Assembly (NCBI GenBank): GCA_016303095.1 | Contig: JAEDMH010000042.1 | Span: 1-17,391, forward strand | From: Lentisphaeria bacterium | GTDB lineage: Bacteria > Verrucomicrobiota > Lentisphaeria > Oligosphaerales > Oligosphaeraceae | Reading direction: 5' to 3' | Length of the DNA stretch: 17,391 nt | In this document: positions 13,518-17,391 of the stretch, piece after piece | Numbering within the stretch: the stretch's first letter is position 1 | Layout: the number at the start of each line of letters is the position of its first letter | Position numbers and translations under genes: made by a program | The notes under the pieces: generated by a model | Seen by the model: the letters and a program-made list of their open reading frames with translations, nothing else | Database searches by the model: none | What the model was told of the DNA's origin: nothing

Positions 13518-13547
13518 ACGGGAGCCGTGGAATGCCACGACTCCCGT
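13518..13547 (-). terminator. Terminator after the DUF3034 gene
   Basis: ACGGGAG and CTCCCGT (7 bp) enclose CGTGG/CCACG (5 bp) with one mismatch between and a 4-base loop. On the minus strand the stem is followed by TCTTCGTTCT, an interrupted T tract. A second hairpin (CCTCGCCA/TGGCGAGG, 13556-13587) lies between it and the stop codon at 13609. Confidence 0.6.
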
Positions 13548-13608
13548 CCGAATTTCCTCGCCATTCCTCGGGGGGGGAGTGGCGAGGGGAGAGAATGGGG
13601 GGAAGGAG

Positions 13609-14470
13609 TTAGAACTGGTATTGGGCGCTGAGGACGAAGCCGTCTCCCACTCCCAGATCCTTGTTACCCTTGTCCTTGTCGCCCGTGTTGGCGTAGGCGC
13701 CCACCAGGGTCAGCTTGTCCGTGACGAACCAGGCGGCATGGAAGTCCCAGTAGTCGGAGTTTTCAATGCCGTCCCCGGCGTCGACGCCCTGACGGAACTC
13801 CACGCCCACGGCCACATTGGGAGCGGGGAGGAGATCCAGGTTGGCGAAGAAGGCGGTGCCATGGTCATTGTGGCCCACGGCGCCATAGACCACCTCGTCG
13901 GAACGCACCACGCCGGCAGACACCAGGAGAGGCAGGGGGAGCTGGGTGATGAGTTTGGTGGCCACCAGGTAGACAGAGGTGCCATCGTGATCCAGGCCCA
14001 GGAGATCCGCCGTGTAGGCGGAGGAGTGGCTGTAATTGGCTCCCACGGAGATGGCAGGCACCCAGACGGTGTCAAAGGCGTTCTCCGCCAGGAGATTCAA
14101 CTTGAGCCCCAGGGTGTGGACGTTGATGTCGTTGTCCCCGTAGTCCCGGGCCTCGATGTTGCTGTAGCCGTTAGGAGAGCTCCAGACGCTCTAGCAGGGT
14201 GAAGGCCACCCCCACCGCATCCCAGCGGATGTTGGCGTCAGGCAACTCCACGTGCCACACCCCCGCTTGGGGCAGGGTCGCCGGCGAGGAACTGTCCGCA
14301 GACAAGGGCTTCCCTGTCGTGTAGGCCAAGGGGTTGAAGGCTATGCCTCCTGCTCCTTGGAGATTGTTGAGAGGCACTCCGCCATGAGCGGAGGGAAGAA
14401 GGAAGAGGGTCAAGGCCCCAAAAAGGGCCAGGGAAAGACGACGCAGCAGGAAAGGATGAATGGCGATCAT
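13609..14470 (-). pseudogene. DUF3034-family outer-membrane-like protein, frameshifted
   Basis: The first 100 residues (MIAIHPFLLRRLSLAL..., signal peptide ending near AHG) contain GVPLNNLQGAGGIAFNPLAY, the hallmark of DUF3034 proteins, and end LLERLELS followed by TAA at 14171. Reading resumes in another frame at the same spot with YGYSNIEARDYGDND and continues to a C-terminal QYQF, typical of an outer-membrane beta strand. Removing one A from CCTAACGG (14171-14174) gives LELSYGYSNIEARDYG and one 286-residue protein of normal length. AGGAGA lies 7 bases before the ATG at 14470. Promoter, leader and terminator are all present. The function of the family is unknown. The break may be a recent mutation or a sequencing error; no slippery sequence suggests programmed frameshifting. 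Confidence 0.85.
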
Positions 14471-14568
14471 GACAAAATCTCCTTCGGGAATATGGGGGGA
14501 GGTGAAGAAGGAGGAGAGACCGAACCGCCGCGGACGATCCGGCTCCTCTCCCAGGAGGGAAGAACACG

Positions 14569-14603
14569 TCACCTCCCCCCTCGGAAGAGGAAAGGGGAGG
14601 TGA
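14569..14603 (-). promoter_or_regulatory. Leader hairpin upstream of the DUF3034 gene
   Basis: TCACCTCCCC pairs perfectly with GGGGAGGTGA (10 bp); inside, CCTC/GAGG encloses a 4-base loop, with an AAA bulge on one side. It lies about 100 bases before the start codon and about 30 bases after the predicted transcription start, so it would be the first structure of the messenger RNA. It lacks a T tract, so it is not a terminator. It may stabilise the transcript or regulate it. Confidence 0.5.
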
Positions 14604-14636
14604 ATGCTTAAACACAACTTGTATTGTTGTCTTCTA

Positions 14637-14664
14637 AGTATACCCCTCTGGGAGAGTCCGTCAA
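14637..14664 (-). promoter_or_regulatory. Sigma70-type promoter for the DUF3034 gene
   Basis: On the minus strand TTGACG (14664-14659) and TATACT (14642-14637) are 16 bases apart, each five of six matches to consensus. Transcription would start near 14630, giving a leader of about 160 bases. This is the best promoter in the window. Confidence 0.7.
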
Positions 14665-14700
14665 GGCCGTTGGAGAAAAAATCTACCTTTTTAATTGTCT

Positions 14701-15180
14701 TTAATGGGATTCTTGGGGGAAATTCAATTGTCGGAGTGCCTCATAGAGAGCGATGGAGGCGGCGTTGGCCAGGTTATGGCATCGGGCATGGATTCCGGTC
14801 ATGGGGATGGTGACCAGGGAGTCTTGGTAGGTTTGGTAGAACTCTGGGGGGAGTCCGTGTTGTTCGTTTCCGAAGACGAGGAAATCCCCGGGGTGGATTT
14901 GGGTTTGGAAGAGGCTTCGTTGGGTTTTCGAGGAGAGGAAGAGCATTCTTTGGGGGTTCATTTCCTGGAGGAAATGGGGGAAGGAGTGCCAGAGATGCCA
15001 GCGAAGGAAGGGCCAATAGTCCAGTCCTGCCCGTTTCAGGTGGGTATCATCCAGGAGGAATCCCAGGGGTTCGATGAGATGGAGGACGGTTCCGGTATTG
15101 ACGCAGAGTCTTCCGATGGTGCCGGTGTTTTGGGGGATTTCTGGGGCGACCAGGACGATATGGAGGGGGTTGTAGGCCAT
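14701..15180 (-). CDS. trmL: tRNA (cytidine/uridine-34 2'-O)-methyltransferase
   Basis: TrmL methylates the wobble-base ribose of certain leucine tRNAs using S-adenosylmethionine; it is a SPOUT-fold enzyme with a knotted cofactor site. The 159-residue product has the minimal SPOUT length and shows PEIPQNTGTIGRLCVNTG (13-30), HLIEPLGFLLDD and KRAGLDYW, FGNEQHGLP (103-111) and IPMTGIHARCHNLANAASIALYEALRQ (125-151) as the three conserved blocks. In the last block ARCHNLANA replaces the usual RSLNLSNA. The start ATG at 15180 lies 17 bases after the dus stop, without a Shine-Dalgarno site; the two genes are co-transcribed. Confidence 0.9.
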   Translation of the reverse strand: MAYNPLHIVLVAPEIPQNTGTIGRLCVNTGTVLHLIEPLGFLLDDTHLKRAGLDYWPFLRWHLWHSFPHFLQEMNPQRMLFLSSKTQRSLFQTQIHPGDFLVFGNEQHGLPPEFYQTYQDSLVTIPMTGIHARCHNLANAASIALYEALRQLNFPQESH

Positions 15181-15197
15181 GGGCTAGGCGTCGGGGG

Positions 15198-16133
15198 TCA
15201 GGAGTGTCGGGGGAGGGTGGCTTGGAGGAACTCCTGGAATGGCGGGGTATCCTTTCCCAGGAGATTGGCAGCCATTTGGAGGAGGAATCCCAGGGGAGTG
15301 TTTTCCTGTTGGAACTCCCGGAGGAGTTGTCGCTTATCCTCCAGGGTCCAGGGGGATGGGAAACTGCCCCGGAGGGTCTCCTGGATGTCCCGCAGGAGTC
15401 TGGGATTTTTCAGGAGTCCCCGGGCGGGGGCCAGGGCATCCACCTGGCATTCTTCCGCCATGCGGAGGGCGTCCTGGGGGGTGAAGAGGTCTCCGGAGCC
15501 GATGAGGGGAATATCCGGCAGGAGTTCCCGTGCCTGTTGCAGGCGTGTCCAGCCCTGGGGGACAGGGCGATATCCCTCCTGGACGGTGCGGTAGTGGAGG
15601 GTGAGGAAATCCGGCTTGGCCTTGGCCAGCGCCGGCGCCAGGCGTTGGGGAAATTCCTCCGGATTCTGGAGGCCGGTGCGGAGTTTCACGCCCACGGGGC
15701 AGTCCAGGGCTTCTTTGAGTTGGATCAGGGTTTCCCCGATCCACTGGGGATGGGCCAGACGGGCGCCTCCGGCCCCGTTCCGCACCACGATATCGCTGGG
15801 GCAGGCGCAGTTGAGGTCCATGGCCTTGGCGCCCAATTCCCGAAGGGCCTTGGCGGCCGCGACCAGCTTCTGGGTGTCCGTGCCCATGAGTTGCACGATG
15901 CAGGGGAGGCCGGTGGCTTGATAGGGGGCCAGCCAGGCCTGGAGCCGCGCCTTTCGGGGAACGGCTACGGAAATGCGCAGGAAGGGAGTCCACCAGACCT
16001 CCGTCCAGCGGTGCCGGGTGAGGAGGCGGAGGAAAGTGCCGGTGGTGACGCCTTCCATGGGGCCGGGCAGAATCCGGGTAGGGAGGAAGGGGCCGAAGCG
16101 GGGAAGAGTGAAGGGAGTGAGGAGGGAGGACAT
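15198..16133 (-). CDS. tRNA-dihydrouridine synthase family protein
   Basis: Dus enzymes reduce specific uridines in tRNA with FMN and NADPH. The 311-residue product is a TIM barrel: LPGPMEGVTTGTFLRLL (FMN phosphate end), CIVQLMGTD, DLNCACPSDIVVRNGAGGARL with the catalytic cysteine at C111, GVKLRTG, LHYRTVQEGY, IPLIGSGDLFTP and ARGLLKNPRLL in the expected order. CACPS in place of the common MGCP and the sequence at the end of the barrel leave the DusA/B/C subgroup open. The start is set at 16133 (MSSLLTPF); an ATG at 16157 adds 8 residues and is equally possible. Neither has a Shine-Dalgarno site. It heads a two-gene unit with trmL, divergent from radC. Confidence 0.9.
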   Translation of the reverse strand: MSSLLTPFTLPRFGPFLPTRILPGPMEGVTTGTFLRLLTRHRWTEVWWTPFLRISVAVPRKARLQAWLAPYQATGLPCIVQLMGTDTQKLVAAAKALRELGAKAMDLNCACPSDIVVRNGAGGARLAHPQWIGETLIQLKEALDCPVGVKLRTGLQNPEEFPQRLAPALAKAKPDFLTLHYRTVQEGYRPVPQGWTRLQQARELLPDIPLIGSGDLFTPQDALRMAEECQVDALAPARGLLKNPRLLRDIQETLRGSFPSPWTLEDKRQLLREFQQENTPLGFLLQMAANLLGKDTPPFQEFLQATLPRHS

Positions 16134-16331
16134 AGGGGAAAGGGAGTAATGTGGCATGGAATTGGGAAATCGCTTCCGGGAAGAGGAAAAGCGAGCGTTT
16201 CCTGCCAGGGGGGCTTGGAGCGCCGTCCAGGCGGTATACTTGGGGAGAGGGGGAAGGAAAGGCGGAGGTCGTTCTGCCTTCTCCGTGGCGTCTTGTCAAC
16301 AAGGAGTGTTTTGGGATATTTCGGAGGACAT

Positions 16332-17048
16332 ATGGATGGACATCTTCTTTCTGATCTTCCGGCGGAGGAACGTCCTCGGGAGAGGCTGGAGCGCTTGGGG
16401 GCTTCCGCCCTCTCCACGCCGGAACTGCTGGCCATTCTCCTGCGGACGGGCGTCCGGGGAAGCAGCGCCACTGCCGTGGGAACCCGGATTTTGGAGCACT
16501 TCCAGGGGGAATTGGAGGCCCTGGCCACGGCTCCCCTGGAGGAATTGCAGCTGCTCCGGGGGGTGGGGCGCGCCAAGGCCGTGGGGTTGGCGGCGGCCTT
16601 CGAACTGGGACGCCGCTTGGCCGCCTCCCGCCTCCCTCCCAAGATCTCTCTCACTTCCCCGGCCACCGTGGCCGAATATCTCCAAACCCGCTTCCGACAA
16701 CGGGAACAGGAGGAATTCCATGTCCTCTTTCTCAATGCCAAACATCAGGTGATGGCGGAGGAATGCGTCACCGTGGGCCTGAAGGATCGGGCTTTGGTCC
16801 ATGCCCGGGAGGTCTTCCGAAAGGCGGTGCGCACCGGATGCCTCCGGGTGGTGCTGGCCCACAACCACCCCTCCGGAGATCCCCGCCCCTCCCCGGAGGA
16901 TGTGCAATTGACCCAGAATCTGGTGGAGGCGGGAAAGGTGCTGGATATTCGGGTGCTGGACCATATCGTCCTGGGCACTCGTCAAGGGGATCCCACCGGC
17001 ATGGGATACTTCAGTTTCCGTCAGGGAAGGCTCATGGAAGGCCCATAG
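16332..17048 (+). CDS. radC: RadC/UPF0758 JAMM-domain protein
   Basis: RadC proteins carry a JAB1/MPN (JAMM) metalloprotease-like fold; despite the name, a role in DNA repair is not established. The 238-residue product begins LPAEERPRERLERLGASALS, typical for the family, has a helix-hairpin-helix segment (LLRGVGRAKAVGLAAAFELGRR, 75-95), then the JAMM domain: EEFHVLFLN (127-135) and HNHPSGDPRPSPED with H177, H179 and D190 in exact H-x-H-x10-D spacing. The ATG at 16332 is preceded by GGAGG. The frame is open far upstream, but that part is the antisense of dus. It stands alone and is divergent from dus. Confidence 0.95.
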   Translation: MDGHLLSDLPAEERPRERLERLGASALSTPELLAILLRTGVRGSSATAVGTRILEHFQGELEALATAPLEELQLLRGVGRAKAVGLAAAFELGRRLAASRLPPKISLTSPATVAEYLQTRFRQREQEEFHVLFLNAKHQVMAEECVTVGLKDRALVHAREVFRKAVRTGCLRVVLAHNHPSGDPRPSPEDVQLTQNLVEAGKVLDIRVLDHIVLGTRQGDPTGMGYFSFRQGRLMEGP

Positions 17049-17391
17049 ATCCCCCCGCCCCAGAGAACACGGAGTTTTAAAACACGGAGCACACGGAATC
17101 CCCGGCAAGCCGGGGCACGGAGTTCACAGAGAGGGCGCTTTTGACGGGGGCGTTTCGGCCGACGGTGCCCGTCAGCCTTGTGGCTCCCGGGATGCGCCCT
17201 GGGGAGAGAATGCCCTTCCGGGCCCCCTCTCCCTTTGGCTTCCCCGCGATCCACGTTCCTGGCGGGCAAGCCCCCCAGGAACGCCCCTGATCCTTGACGG
17301 GAAATCCTCATGAACCCCGTAGGGGTGGGAGGATCGCTAGCCCATCTTTCTCACTTAGGGGGGTGTTTTGAGGCTAAACAGGCACAACAAA
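17049..17391. repeat. Non-coding right end with CACGGAG repeats and hairpins
   Basis: No gene is seen. AACACGGAG occurs at 17066-17074 and 17081-17089, with ACACGGA at 17091, CACGGAG at 17116-17122 and CACAGAG just after. Hairpins: CCCCGGC-AA-GCCGGGG (17100-17115), TGACGGG/CCCGTCA (17142-17174) and GTTCCTGG/CCAGGAAC enclosing GGGC-AA-GCCC (17255-17282). The second copy of the dispersed hairpin element follows. None has a T tract after it. Confidence 0.7.
17303..17340. repeat. Dispersed hairpin element, copy 2
   Basis: A 38-base near-copy of 12050-12088, same orientation, ending GGGAGGATCGCTAG. Here the outer arm reads ATCCTCA instead of ATCCTCC and the loop is one base shorter, while the CCCC/GGGG stem is kept. 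Confidence 0.7.

Noticed and set aside
14165..14180. Programmed frameshift in the DUF3034 gene
   Set aside because: There is no slippery heptamer or downstream pseudoknot; the extra base directly creates TAA, which is simpler as a mutation or sequencing error.
16215..16240. Promoter TTGGAG...TATACT for radC
   Set aside because: The spacing is only 14 bases and the -35 box is poor. A TTGACA on the minus strand at 16294-16299 likewise has no good -10 box for dus.
15204..16331. Long N-terminal extension of radC
   Set aside because: The open frame is the complement of dus; family similarity begins exactly at the ATG at 16332, which has GGAGG upstream.
12050..17340. Composite transposon bounded by the two hairpin elements
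   Set aside because: The copies are in direct orientation, there is no transposase or integrase between them, and the enclosed genes include ordinary chromosomal ones (trmL, dus, radC).
17049..17391. tRNA or other known stable RNA at the right end
   Set aside because: No cloverleaf, TTC-type T-loop or CCA end could be found; the hairpins fit repeat elements better.

Overview
The window is a gene-dense, GC-rich (roughly 60-65% by eye) bacterial chromosomal segment with 18 recognisable genes. LpxA (lipid A synthesis) indicates a Gram-negative cell. The mix of a DUF3034 protein, a large HPr-domain protein, many genes without Shine-Dalgarno sequences and CACGGAG-type intergenic repeats leads me to suspect the PVC group (Verrucomicrobiota-like). 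That placement is an inference, not a demonstration.

Region 1 (95-6734, minus strand) is a long housekeeping cluster read right to left: rplU, tyrS, lpxA, hisB, thrS, infC, rpmI, rplT. A good sigma70-type promoter (6707-6734) lies before rplU and a clear intrinsic terminator (95-134) follows rplT. The distal part, thrS-infC-rpmI-rplT, is the classical translation cluster known from E. coli; lpxA and hisB are inserted between two aminoacyl-tRNA synthetases. ThrRS lacks the usual N-terminal TGS domain.

Region 2 (6766-8331, minus) is a 521-residue protein of unknown role with an HPr-like phosphocarrier motif in its C-terminal part. A 378-base divergent spacer holding two palindromes separates it from Region 3 (8710-11916, plus): an HD-domain phosphohydrolase, an FtsW-type SEDS glycan polymerase overlapping it by 8 bases, and a secreted coiled-coil protein whose ribosome-binding site lies in the end of ftsW. 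These three look like one operon linked to the cell envelope or division.

Region 4 (11917-12280) is non-coding and packed with short direct, tandem and inverted repeats; one hairpin repeat recurs at the right edge of the window. Region 5 (12281-13401, minus) is a translationally coupled pair: a small secreted protein with mirror-symmetric cysteine spacing, and a membrane-anchored protein faintly like LolA/RseB. The small gene and its upstream DNA are clearly AT-richer than the rest.

Region 6 (13518-14664, minus) is a DUF3034 gene with its own promoter, a long structured leader and a terminator, broken by one extra base. Region 7 holds two tRNA-modification genes (trmL and a dus gene, minus) divergent from radC (plus). 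The last 343 bases are non-coding, with CACGGAG repeats and several hairpins.
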